NCBI GenBank assembly: GCA_947487165.1
Contig: CANKWX010000010.1
Location: 1-64,000, forward strand
Source: Burkholderiales bacterium
GTDB lineage: Bacteria; Pseudomonadota; Gammaproteobacteria; Burkholderiales; Burkholderiaceae_E
Length of the DNA stretch: 64,000 nt
Direction: 5' to 3'
Shown: piece after piece, positions 18,888 through 28,200 of the stretch
Numbering within the stretch: position 1 is the stretch's first letter
Layout: each line of letters opens with the position of its first letter
Made by a program: the position numbers and the translations under genes
Notes under the pieces: generated by a model
Seen by the model: only the letters and a program-made list of their open reading frames with translations
Told to the model about the DNA's origin: nothing
Databases searched by the model: none

Positions 18888-19325
18888 TCAGCGCGTCCCC
18901 GGTACCAGCTTTCCGCCTTCCACGCTGACCTTGGAGCCGGGGCGAAAGCCGGGCGGCTGGTCGAGCGAGTAACTGCGGTCGATGCCATCATCGAACCGCA
19001 CCAGGACCTCGTAGCGGGTGCGCAGGTCGAACATCCGGCCTATTGCGACGCCCAGCATGCCTGTGACCACCGACAGCACTGACGCTGCTGCAATCTGTCC
19101 ACTGCCGCCGCCGATGTTGGCGCCGACGGTGCCGCCGATTGCCGCCCCGCCGATCGCGCCTGCCGTTGTTCCGAACATGCCCGGTTCGCTGAACTCGCGG
19201 ATCGACACGACACTGCCGGTCCCGCTGAAAGGTGCTTGAGCGGTGCTGGCGCAGGCGACGAGACTCAGTGCCAGCAAAAAGACGACCAGCGAGCGAACGG
19301 GGCGAGGCAGGATAAGCATGGACAT
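18888..19325 (-). CDS. Glycine-zipper outer-membrane lipoprotein (SlyB-like)
   Basis: 145 aa from ATG 19325; ATG codons at 19319 and 19352 are alternatives and none has a clear ribosome site. The signal peptide ends in the lipobox LSLVAC, so the cysteine should be lipidated. The middle is a glycine zipper, TTAGAIGGAAIGGTVGANIGG, of the SlyB/Pcp/17-kDa antigen family, and the C-terminal part RYEVLVRFDDGIDRSYSLDQPP is a small beta domain. Such proteins help stabilise the outer membrane. It lies next to a tRNA gene and is probably a single-gene unit. Confidence 0.83.
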   Translation of the reverse strand: MSMLILPRPVRSLVVFLLALSLVACASTAQAPFSGTGSVVSIREFSEPGMFGTTAGAIGGAAIGGTVGANIGGGSGQIAAASVLSVVTGMLGVAIGRMFDLRTRYEVLVRFDDGIDRSYSLDQPPGFRPGSKVSVEGGKLVPGTR

Positions 19326-19386
19326 GAACACAGACAGAATGGGTAGCCCCATCGAGATATCAAGGGCTGACCAGATTGCGATTGAT

Positions 19387-19463
19387 TGGTAGCGAATCCC
19401 AGATTCGAACTGGGGACCTGCGGATTATGATTCCGTCGCTCTAACCGGCTGAGCTAATTCGCC
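19387..19463 (-). tRNA. tRNA-Met (anticodon CAT)
   Basis: A 77-nt cloverleaf on the minus strand. The acceptor stem is GGCGAAT with ATTCGCT, the D arm GCTC...GAGC, the anticodon loop ATCATAA (anticodon CAT), the T arm CCCAG-TTCGAAT-CTGGG, and ACCA is encoded at the 3' end. Position 27-43 is an A-C mismatch. The arm sequence ACGGA-ATCATAA-TCCGC resembles betaproteobacterial elongator tRNA-Met. A tRNA-Ile with lysidine-modified CAT cannot be fully excluded. Confidence 0.93.
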
Positions 19464-19499
19464 AAAGGGTCCGAATCCTATCCGATTTTGCCCTTGGCT

Positions 19500-20348
19500 T
19501 CAAGGATGGGGGCGGCGAAACAGGTTGATTGCATCACGTGTCTCGAGCGCCGCCTGTCTCGCTGCCGTGGCGAAGTCTTCGCCTTTGCCGGCATAGAGAA
19601 TGGCGCGCGAGGAGTTGATCAGCATGCCCGTGCCGTCAACGTTCGATCCGGCCTGAACGGTGGCGGCGACATCACCCCCCTGAGCGCCGATGCCGGGTAC
19701 GAGCAGTGGCAACTGCGGCGCCAACTCGCGCACGCGGGCAAGCTCTGCCGGGACGGTGGCGCCCACCACCAGACCCAGCTCGCCGCCCTGGTTCCAGCTG
19801 CCGGCCGCCAGTCGTGCGACCCGCTCGTAGAGCCGCTCACGGCCGCCAGATGCGCTGTGGTCGACTTCAAGCGATTGCAGATCGGCACCGCCGGGGTTGG
19901 AGGTACGGCACAACAGAAACACGCCCCGCCCGTGATGTGCAAGCCAGGGCTCGATCGAGTCAAAGCCCATGTACGGGTTGACCGTGACCGCATCGGCTTT
20001 GTAGCGCTCGAAGGCCTCGCGGGCATATTGCTCGGCGGTTGAACCGATATCGCCGCGCTTGGCGTCGAGCACGACCGGGATGCCCGGATGGTGTGCATGA
20101 ATGTGATCGATCAGCGCCTGGAGCTGGTCTTCGGCGCGCTGCGCGGCGAAATAGGCGATCTGGGGCTTGAACGCACAGACCAGGTCGGCGGTGGCATCGA
20201 CGATGGCACGGCAGAACTGAAAGGTGGCATCGGCTTTGCCGCGAAGATGCGCCGGCAATTTTGCAGGATCAGGGTCCAGGCCCACGCACAGCAGTGAATC
20301 GGCGCGGGCCCAGGCCTGCTTGAGAGACAATGTGAAGGAGGCGGTCAT
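19500..20348 (-). CDS. pyrF: Orotidine 5'-phosphate decarboxylase, type 2
   Basis: 282 aa, the length of the type 2 family. It makes UMP from OMP, the last step of pyrimidine synthesis. The substrate-binding start [20 protein letters not shown] and the catalytic DxKxxDI motif [16 protein letters not shown] (around residues 94-110) are intact. The C-terminal phosphate-binding part [18 protein letters not shown] is present. It is monocistronic, 37 nt from the tRNA gene. Confidence 0.95.
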   Translation of the reverse strand: MTASFTLSLKQAWARADSLLCVGLDPDPAKLPAHLRGKADATFQFCRAIVDATADLVCAFKPQIAYFAAQRAEDQLQALIDHIHAHHPGIPVVLDAKRGDIGSTAEQYAREAFERYKADAVTVNPYMGFDSIEPWLAHHGRGVFLLCRTSNPGGADLQSLEVDHSASGGRERLYERVARLAAGSWNQGGELGLVVGATVPAELARVRELAPQLPLLVPGIGAQGGDVAATVQAGSNVDGTGMLINSSRAILYAGKGEDFATAARQAALETRDAINLFRRPHP

Positions 20349-20409
20349 CGTCTTATTCTAAACGGGTGGCATGCCGTGAAGCCTGAGCCCGCGACCGCAC
20401 AAGGTGCCG

Positions 20410-21351
20410 ATGGGCCTGGCTCGTAAAGAACTCGTGTTGCTTGTCGTCCTCACGCTCTTGTGGGGATTCAACTGGCCGGTGATGAAAATTGGCGTGCGCG
20501 ACTTTGCGCCCTTGAGTTTTCGCACGCTGTGCATGGTGGGCGGTGTTGTGATGCTCTTCGTCATGGCACGTGTGCAGGGCGAGTCCTTGAAGGTCAGGCG
20601 TGAGCATTGGCCCGAGCTGATATGGCTGACCCTCACCAACATGATCATCTGGTATGTACTGTCGATCTATGGCGTGAAGCTGCTGTCATCGGGTCGCGCG
20701 GCCATACTCGGCTACACCATGCCGGTCTGGACCGCACTCATCGGCTGGCTGGTCTATCGCGATCGCCTCGATCTGCGCAGGGGGGCAGGTGTGCTGGCCG
20801 CCGGTGCGGCTATCGCGCTGCTGCTCGGCGATGAACTCGGGCGCCTGGCGGGGCGACCCACCGGAACTTTGTGCATGCTCTCGGCGGCCTTCGTGTGGGC
20901 GATTGGCACGCAGTTGATGCGCCGGCGCAAGTTGCCCGGCTCGGTGCTGGTCCTGACCTTATGGATGATGGTGATGTCGCTGGTCGTCTGCGGTCTGGTG
21001 GCATGGGCGATCGAGCGCGACCAATGGGTGAGGGCACCCAACCTGATGGAATGGGGCGCGATTCTGTACAACGCGGTGCTGGTGTTCGGCGTGTCGCAGT
21101 TGTTGTGGTTCAGGCTTGCGACGCTCCTGCCGCCTGTGGCAAGCAGCCTGTCGGTGATGCTGATCCCGGTGGTCGGGCTTTTTTCGGGGATGTGGTTGCT
21201 GGGCGAAGTGCCGTCCTGGCAGGACTATGTCGCACTGATCTTCGTGCTGGTGGCGATTGCGACGGTGCTCTTGCCCGCCGCCGGGCCGCCAAAGGTCACC
21301 TCCGACATCTCCCCGCCGCATAATCGGGATGGGCGGCAACAGAGGCCATGA
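20410..21351 (+). CDS. EamA family transporter
   Basis: 313 aa from ATG 20410, with AAGG 6 nt upstream; a GTG at 20404 is in frame. Ten helices, with MGLARKELVLLVVLTLLWGFNWPVMKIGV typical of the RhaT/YdcZ/EamA group and repeat ends at SSGRAAILGYTMPVWTALIGW and MLIPVVGLFSGMWLLGE. Substrate unknown. It precedes ior by 132 nt and is probably not in the same transcript, because an FNR box lies between them. Confidence 0.83.
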   Translation: MGLARKELVLLVVLTLLWGFNWPVMKIGVRDFAPLSFRTLCMVGGVVMLFVMARVQGESLKVRREHWPELIWLTLTNMIIWYVLSIYGVKLLSSGRAAILGYTMPVWTALIGWLVYRDRLDLRRGAGVLAAGAAIALLLGDELGRLAGRPTGTLCMLSAAFVWAIGTQLMRRRKLPGSVLVLTLWMMVMSLVVCGLVAWAIERDQWVRAPNLMEWGAILYNAVLVFGVSQLLWFRLATLLPPVASSLSVMLIPVVGLFSGMWLLGEVPSWQDYVALIFVLVAIATVLLPAAGPPKVTSDISPPHNRDGRQQRP

Positions 21352-21449
21352 GCACACTGCTTGCAGGCACACTGCCGCCAGGTCGATGCCGGACGGTGTG
21401 ACACGCTGCCCGAATGGCTTTATCGGGGTAGTGCTATCAAGTTGTCGGA

Positions 21450-21463
21450 TTGATATGAATCAA
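21450..21463. promoter_or_regulatory. FNR/ANR box upstream of ior
   Basis: TTGATATGAATCAA is a perfect match to the FNR consensus TTGAT-N4-ATCAA. It ends 20 nt before the GTG start of ior and just ahead of its AAGGAG ribosome site. A class II activator site would need the start point to lie inside the coding region, so repression or steric control is more likely unless the promoter is unusual. An FNR-type regulator with a matching recognition helix is encoded at 61617-62378. Confidence 0.75.
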
Positions 21464-21483
21464 TTTTCGCAAGGAGCCGCAAA

Positions 21484-24400
21484 GTGAATGCGCCACTCGA
21501 CCCCGCTGTTCAGGCCGACTTGCAGCGCGCGCTGCGAGAGGTCACGCTCGACGACAAATACCGGCTCGAACGAGGCCGTGCCTTCATGTCGGGCACGCAG
21601 GCGCTGGTTCGCTTGCCGATGCTGCAGCGAGAACGCGATCGGCTTGCCGGACTCAACACCGCCGGGTTTATCTCGGGCTATCGCGGATCGCCGCTTGGCG
21701 GGCTTGATCAGGCGCTCTGGAAGGCGAGCGCGCATCTGAAGCAGCATCAGATTGTTTTTCAGCCGGGGCTCAATGAAGACCTGGCGGCGACCTCGATCTG
21801 GGGGACGCAACAGCTCGACCTCACGACCAAAGCGCGGGTCCAGGGTGTCTTTTCGATGTGGTATGGAAAAGGTCCGGGCGTCGATCGCTCAGGCGACGTT
21901 TTCAAGCATGCGAATGCGGCGGGGACATCGCGCCACGGCGGTGTGCTGGCCCTGGCGGGCGATGATCATGGCGCAAAAAGTTCGACCCTGCCGCATCAGT
22001 CGGATCACATCTTCAAGGCCTGCGGCCTGCCGGTGTTTTACCCGGCCACCGTTCAGGACTATCTCGATCTCGGCCTGCATGGCTGGGCGATGTCGCGCTG
22101 GTCGGGCTTGTGGGTCGCGATGAAGACCGTCACCGAGGTGGTCGAAGCCTCGGCCTCGGTCGAGATCGATCCGGATCGGGTCAGGATCGTGATCCCGGAG
22201 GACTTCGATTACCCGCATGACGATCCGCATGGCCTGAACATCCGTTGGCCCGACTCTGCGCTTGCGCAGGAGGCGCGCCTCTTCAATTTCAAGTGGTATG
22301 CCGCGCTTGCCTATGTGCGCGCCAACAAGCTCAATCACACGGTGATCGATTCGGGCCATGCCTGGTTCGGCATCCTGACTGCGGGCAAGGCCTATCTCGA
22401 CACCATGCAGGCGCTGGAAGATCTCGGGCTCGATCGCGAGGCTTGCGAGCGACTGGGCATCAGGGTGTTCAAGTGCGGCGTGGTCTGGCCGCTTGAGGCC
22501 GCCACGGTGCGCGAGTTTGCGACCGGACTCGATGAAATTCTGGTGGTGGAAGAAAAACGCCAGGTGCTCGAGTACGCGCTCAAGGAAGAGCTCTACAACT
22601 GGCGCGATGATGTCAGGCCACGGGTTTACGGCAAGTTCGACGAAAAGGACGGCCGCGGCGGCGAATGGGCGATGCCGCGCGGACAGTGGCTGCTGCCGGC
22701 GCTCGCCGAACTGTCGCCGGCGATCATCGCGCGGGCAATCAGTGCCCGGCTGCTCAACCCGGGTCAGTATGCGGCCAGGCTTGGCGGGGCGTTGCCGAGC
22801 GATCTGCGCGAGCGAATCGAGTCGCGACTGGCGATCATCGATGCGCGCGAGCAGGCACTGGCATTGCCCCATGCCACTGCGGTGCGCACGCCCACTTTCT
22901 GTTCGGGTTGTCCGCACAACACCTCGACCCACGTGCCCGAAGGCTCGCGCGCCCTGGGCGGCATCGGATGCCATTACATGGCGACCTTCATGCCCGAGCG
23001 GCGCACAGAGACCTTCACCCAGATGGGCGGTGAGGGCGTGCCATGGATCGGGCAGGCGCCCTTTACCGATGAGACGCACATCTTTACCAATCTGGGTGAT
23101 GGCACCTACTTTCATTCGGGCCACCTGGCAGTCAGGGCGTCGATTGCAGCGGGTGTGAATATCACTTACAAGATTCTCTTCAATGATGCGGTCGCCATGA
23201 CCGGCGGGCAGCCGGTCGACGGCACGCTGAGCGTCCCGAAAATCGTCGCGCAGATGGCGGCGGAGGGCGCCTCCAAGATCGTGGTGGTGACCGACGAGCC
23301 TGAAAAATACGAGGCAGTGAAGTCGCTTCCCCAGATGGCCGGCATCGAGATCCATCATCGGGATCATCTCGATTGGCTGCAAAAGCAGATGCGCGAGGTG
23401 CCGGGCTGCTCGATCCTGATCTACGACCAGACCTGTGCCAGCGAAAAACGACGTCGTCGCAAGAAGGTTGTCGATGGCAAGCCGGGTTTTCCTGACCCGG
23501 CCCGCAGGGTGATCATCAACGAAGCGGTATGCGAGGGGTGCGGCGACTGCAGCGTGCAGTCGTCGTGCGTGTCGGTCGAGCCGGTACAAACCGAGTTCGG
23601 TCGCAAGCGGCGAATCAATCAGTCCTCGTGCAACAAGGACTTCTCTTGTGTGAAGGGGTTTTGCCCGAGCTTTGTCACGGTGGAGGGCGGGCAGTTGCGC
23701 AAGGGCGCGAGCCATGCGCCTGCTGCGGATCGAAAGGCCGCGCTGCCTGCCTCGTTTGACGAGCTGCCCGAGCCGCAGCGGCTGCAGATCACATCGTCCG
23801 GCAATCGCACCTACGGCATTCTTGTCACCGGCGTGGGCGGCACCGGTGTCGTCACCATTGGTCAGCTTCTTGGCATGGCGGCGCACCTTGAGGGCAAGGG
23901 CGTGTCGGTGCTGGACATGGCCGGTCTGGCGCAAAAAGGCGGTGCAGTGTTTTCGCATGTGCAGATTGCACATCGACCCGACGAACTGTTTTCGACTCGC
24001 ATTGCAACCGGTGAGGCAGATCTTGTGATCGGTTGTGACCTGGTGGTCTCGGCCAGCAATGACGCGCTCGCGAAAATGCGCCCGGCGGTGACCCGCGCGA
24101 TCATCAACGCTGATGTGGCGCCGACCTCCGATTTCCTTCGCGACCCCGACTGGACCTTGCCCGCCGATGCGCTCAAGCGCAATCTGATCGAATCGACCGG
24201 TGAGGCCGCCACCGAATTTGTCGATGCCACGTCGCTGGCCGTCCAGCTGATGGGAGATGCGATCTACGCGAACCCCATGCTGCTCGGCCATGCCTGGCAA
24301 AGGGGTTTTGTACCCCTGGAGCGCCAGGCGCTTGAGCGGGCGATTGAGCTTAACGGGATTGCGGTTGCGAGCAACCTCGAGGCGTTCTTGTGGGGCCGTC

Positions 24401-25200
24401 GGATCGCGCATGATCGCAACGCAGTAGCCGATTATCTCGATCCGAAGCCGGGTGCCAAGGTGATCGAGCTGCGCCGCCCGAATGGCCAGGTCGACAGCGA
24501 TCATGCCGGTCGGCTTGATGGGCTGATCGAGCGTCGCATCGCACACCTGAGCGCGTACCAGAATGCCGCCTGGGCGAGTCGTTATGCCGAATGGGTGCAG
24601 CGCGTGCGTCGTGCCGAAGGCGACAGGGTCGGGGCCTCGGGGCAGTGGCGCCTGACCGAGGCAGTCGCCGAGTGCCTGTCGAAACTGATGAGCTACAAGG
24701 ACGAGTACGAAGTGGCGAGGCTTCATGCCGACCCGGCTTTCATCGCGTCGATCCGGTCGCAGTTCGAGGGCGACTGGACGCTGAAGTTTCACCTTGCGCC
24801 GCCGATTTTTTCGCGTCTCGACCCGAAGACGGGCGTGCCTGCCAAGCGCCAGTTTGGCAGCTGGATCTTGAGTGCCATGCGGCTGCTGGCGAAACTGAAG
24901 TTCGCGCGCGGAAAGTGGTTTGATCCCTTCGGGCGCACGCTCGAGCGACGCACCGAACGCGCACTGATCGGCGAGTATGAGTTGCTGATCGACGAACTCC
25001 TGGCAAGTCTGTCGCCCGCCAACCACGAGCTCGCCATCGAGCTCGCAAGGATCCCCGAGCAGATTCGCGGTTTCGGTCATGTCAAGGAGGCGCAAATGGT
25101 GAAAGTGCGTGCGCACTGGGAGGACGGCCTGGCGCGGTGGCAGGGCAAGCCATCACGCAAGCGACGCGATCCGATTCCGATTCGCAGCATTCCGGCGTAA
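21484..25200 (+). CDS. Indolepyruvate:ferredoxin oxidoreductase, fused alpha-beta-gamma form
   Basis: 1238 aa from GTG 21484, with AAGGAG 7 nt upstream. It oxidatively decarboxylates aryl or branched 2-oxoacids to acyl-CoA with reduction of ferredoxin. Domains in order: pyrimidine-binding region opening FISGYRGSPLGGLDQALW; a TPP domain with CSGCPHNTSTHVPEGS (about 475) and GDGTYFHSGH (about 538); a Cys-rich 4Fe-4S region CEGCGDCSVQSSC to SCVKGFCP (683-728); the gamma domain VTGVGGTGVVTIGQLLG (about 780) with AGLAQKGGAVFSHVQIA; and a C-terminal DUF6537-like part. It is a single-chain proteobacterial type, slightly longer than the usual 1150-1170 aa. It may serve phenylalanine, tyrosine or branched-chain amino acid breakdown. 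Expression probably responds to oxygen through the FNR box. Confidence 0.92.
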   Translation: MNAPLDPAVQADLQRALREVTLDDKYRLERGRAFMSGTQALVRLPMLQRERDRLAGLNTAGFISGYRGSPLGGLDQALWKASAHLKQHQIVFQPGLNEDLAATSIWGTQQLDLTTKARVQGVFSMWYGKGPGVDRSGDVFKHANAAGTSRHGGVLALAGDDHGAKSSTLPHQSDHIFKACGLPVFYPATVQDYLDLGLHGWAMSRWSGLWVAMKTVTEVVEASASVEIDPDRVRIVIPEDFDYPHDDPHGLNIRWPDSALAQEARLFNFKWYAALAYVRANKLNHTVIDSGHAWFGILTAGKAYLDTMQALEDLGLDREACERLGIRVFKCGVVWPLEAATVREFATGLDEILVVEEKRQVLEYALKEELYNWRDDVRPRVYGKFDEKDGRGGEWAMPRGQWLLPALAELSPAIIARAISARLLNPGQYAARLGGALPSDLRERIESRLAIIDAREQALALPHATAVRTPTFCSGCPHNTSTHVPEGSRALGGIGCHYMATFMPERRTETFTQMGGEGVPWIGQAPFTDETHIFTNLGDGTYFHSGHLAVRASIAAGVNITYKILFNDAVAMTGGQPVDGTLSVPKIVAQMAAEGASKIVVVTDEPEKYEAVKSLPQMAGIEIHHRDHLDWLQKQMREVPGCSILIYDQTCASEKRRRRKKVVDGKPGFPDPARRVIINEAVCEGCGDCSVQSSCVSVEPVQTEFGRKRRINQSSCNKDFSCVKGFCPSFVTVEGGQLRKGASHAPAADRKAALPASFDELPEPQRLQITSSGNRTYGILVTGVGGTGVVTIGQLLGMAAHLEGKGVSVLDMAGLAQKGGAVFSHVQIAHRPDELFSTRIATGEADLVIGCDLVVSASNDALAKMRPAVTRAIINADVAPTSDFLRDPDWTLPADALKRNLIESTGEAATEFVDATSLAVQLMGDAIYANPMLLGHAWQRGFVPLERQALERAIELNGIAVASNLEAFLWGRRIAHDRNAVADYLDPKPGAKVIELRRPNGQVDSDHAGRLDGLIERRIAHLSAYQNAAWASRYAEWVQRVRRAEGDRVGASGQWRLTEAVAECLSKLMSYKDEYEVARLHADPAFIASIRSQFEGDWTLKFHLAPPIFSRLDPKTGVPAKRQFGSWILSAMRLLAKLKFARGKWFDPFGRTLERRTERALIGEYELLIDELLASLSPANHELAIELARIPEQIRGFGHVKEAQMVKVRAHWEDGLARWQGKPSRKRRDPIPIRSIPA

Positions 25201-25207
25201 TCGGCCC

Positions 25208-25240
25208 GGCGCCGTGAGCGCCGGTCGACCTCACGGCGCC
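25208..25240. terminator. Bidirectional terminator between ior and the RHS gene
   Basis: A perfect 11-bp stem, GGCGCCGTGAG and CTCACGGCGCC, has an 11-nt loop and sits between two convergent genes. The right arm includes the TGA stop of the RHS gene. A pyrimidine-rich GCCTTCTTGCTTG follows on the plus strand. Confidence 0.7.
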
Positions 25241-28200
25241 GCCTTCTTGCTTGAAGGCGTCGTCGATGCGAAGACCGACGCGGGCATGGCTGTCAGCTGA
25301 GACAACTGCAGCCCGCTGCGCCCGCCCAGCCCGCTGGTGCAGCGCAATGCCTCCCAGTTGCCACGGGAATCGGCCGAGATGAAGTCCTGAACATACTTTC
25401 CGGCACCCGATTTGGAGTGAGAGGCCAGCCATCCCTCAAATTTGGGAGAGGTCGCCAATGTCGTGTTCCCTGAGTTGTGGAGCATGGCAACGCGTTTGGC
25501 GAGTTCGGTTTCGATCGCGTCCTGACGCTTGATCCAGGCCGTAGTGCCGGGCTGGGCAGCGTTGACGAATTGGCCGGCCAGCGCTGGGGCGGACAGAACC
25601 CGTCGCAGGTTGTCGCGCAGGAATGTTCGGGAAACATGGTCGTAGGCGTCGGTCGATGAGAAGAGTCCGACCAGCCAGTCCTTGAAGGAAGAGGCCGCCA
25701 CCGCACCGGCCGGCATGAGGCGAACCGTCGCCGCCGCCGACGCTGCAAGCGCATGACGACCTTCTTCCTCGGTGCGTGCGCCCACGCCGGTGGCCACATA
25801 ACCCAGCATGTCGATGAAGACATCCCGACCGAGTCCGGTGTCGTTGGTGAAGCTCGCCCGCCTCGCGGGTGTCAGCGACTCCCATGCCGCAGCCGCACTG
25901 GCTGGGTCGAGGCCCCGACCGAATTCGCGGCGCAATGCGGCGAAGGCCCGATAGGCGGCATCGACCCGCCTGCGTGCCAGCGCGAGGGCATCGCTCATGC
26001 GTGCTGCCCGGCCATCGAGTGTGATGACGGCATCCAGTCCGACGGCGTTGCGAAGGGTCGCAGCCTGCTCGCCCTCCGACGGATCGGTCAGGCGCATGAG
26101 TTCGGCAAGAAAGGTGGTGACCGTAAACTGCGTGCGGCCATAGGACGCGTAGTAGGCATGTCCATTGACTTCAATGCGCGCCCGACTGCGGCAACCGACG
26201 CTTGCTGCACAGTTCTCGTTGATCGACGCCGATGGGCTCTCCTGCAGTTCGGCGGCAGCCTGATAGCGCTCGACGCGGCTGCGTTCGAGTTCATCCTGAT
26301 AGGCGACTGGCACCGCTGAGGCCGGTCGGCATTCAAGCACGCGAGCCGGGCCACGTAGATCGGGTCGGCTCGGTGAGAGCAGGGGCTGCCCGGGTCCAAG
26401 GTCGATGCCCGGCAGACTTGCCATCGTGCGGTCGATGCATGTTCGACGCTGCGACGGACTCGCCGACAGGATCAGCGCGAGCGCGCCGGCCCGGACATCA
26501 TCGAAGCCTTCGATCACAAAGCGTGCCGGTGAGGCCAGTGCGCCGCCATAGTGCGCCGCAAAGGAGGCAAAGACCTGGCGGCCGGTTACGCCGGTCCAGG
26601 CGATGGCATCGACACCATTGCCGGTGACCGGTTTGGGCGGACCTTGCCCTGCAATGAAGTCGCCCCAGGGATCAAACAGCAGCCCGTCGATGCCGGACGG
26701 TTGAGGCCGCGTGAGGTTGTTGCCAAAGAGCGGCACCGGCAGGATGTCTTCGATCATGAAGGACCACCGTGCGCGATCAAACCCCTGGATTTTACCAAGT
26801 GAGCGCCCCTGCGAGTCAGTGGTCAGCGCAAACCAGGTGAGCCGGGCCAGCCCCCACGGGTCGAGTCCGTTGATCGGATCGCCGTCGGCATACAGCCGCA
26901 GGCTCTCGCGGTTGTTGTAGCTGGGCTGAAGCCCGAGCGGATCGGCTTCAAGATAGTGCCCGCTTGCCGGGTTGTAGGTCCGCGCATGGTTGTAATGCCA
27001 GGACGTCTCGGCATCAAAGTACTGTCCGGGCAGACGCAGACTGATGTCGATTTGGGCGCCAGGATCGACGATCGCGCGCCCCAGGCGATCGTATCGGGCC
27101 GACCAGACGGTTTCGCCGCGATCATCGAGTGCCCGCACCGGCGCGCCACGAAGGTCGGTGACGATGCGATAAAGACGCCCGGATACGATCAGCGCGACCG
27201 GTCGGGATCCGGCCCACAGCCAGTGACGCAGACCGCCATCGCCCGATTGCTCGCCTCGCAGGCGCCAGTCCTGATGCATGAATCGGGTTTCGGTCGGTGC
27301 TGATGAAACCGTGTCGGTGGACTGTTTGATGGCCCGTCTGCCATGCGGGTCGTCGCGGTAGCGCGAACCTGCGGCCGATACCAGATGCCCGCCTTCGAAG
27401 ACCGCAGTGGGTTGTCGGACCGACGAAGCCTTCGCCTCAGGCGACGCGCTTGTGGTGGGCGCTGGATCGATCAGGCTCAATGGTGCGCGCAGCGCTTCGG
27501 CATCGATCTCGATCTCGGCTGCGCCCAGCCCTTCAACGGTCAGGCCGACGACTTCACGGTCGCGATAACGGTAGTGCACGCGCAGACCGTCGGGCAACGA
27601 CTCGCCGGTCACGCGGCTGGCGATGTTGTAGTGCCATTGATAACGCAGCGGTGCGCCGGGACTGGCGGTGAAGTGATGCACTGCGCCGGTCAGGCGGCCC
27701 AGGTGGTCGCGGCTGTAGCGGATCGACACAGTGTTGTTGGCGGCCTCGATCAGATCGGCACCGCGCCAGGTGTAGCGGCCCAGTAGCGTCTTTCGGCCAC
27801 CGATGATGCGGGTCGATTCGATCAGCCGCCCGGCGGCATCGCGACGATAGGCGAGTGTGCTGCCGTCGCCCGGACGGTGCCTCACCAGCCGGTCATAGGC
27901 ATCGTATTCGGCCCATTGCCTGGGCTCACCGGGCTGATCGATGAAGGCGACTCGGCCGAAATCGTCAAAGCCCCTCGAATAGAGGCTGCCGTCGGGCAGG
28001 GCGACGGTGCTGGGCAGCCCCCGCCAGAGGGCGATAGCGCGAAGAGGGGGGCGGTCGGGCGCGTCGTCAGGCTGCACCCGCACCTCGCGACCCAGCGTGA
28101 AATCATGACGAACGACGGCCGCGAGGGTGCCGAAAGGCTGGTACTCGAAGTCGATGCCCTGGCGGCCGTTGCTGGCGCTGACAATGGTCGGACCACCAAG

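Noticed and set aside
19387..19463. tRNA gene as a possible integration site
   Set aside because: No direct repeat of the tRNA 3' end, no integrase, and ordinary genes on both sides.
21889..25116. Antisense reading frame of about 1075 codons opposite ior
   Set aside because: The sense frame has all domains of a known enzyme. In high-GC DNA with strong third-position bias the opposite strand is often open, and this one has no recognisable domain.
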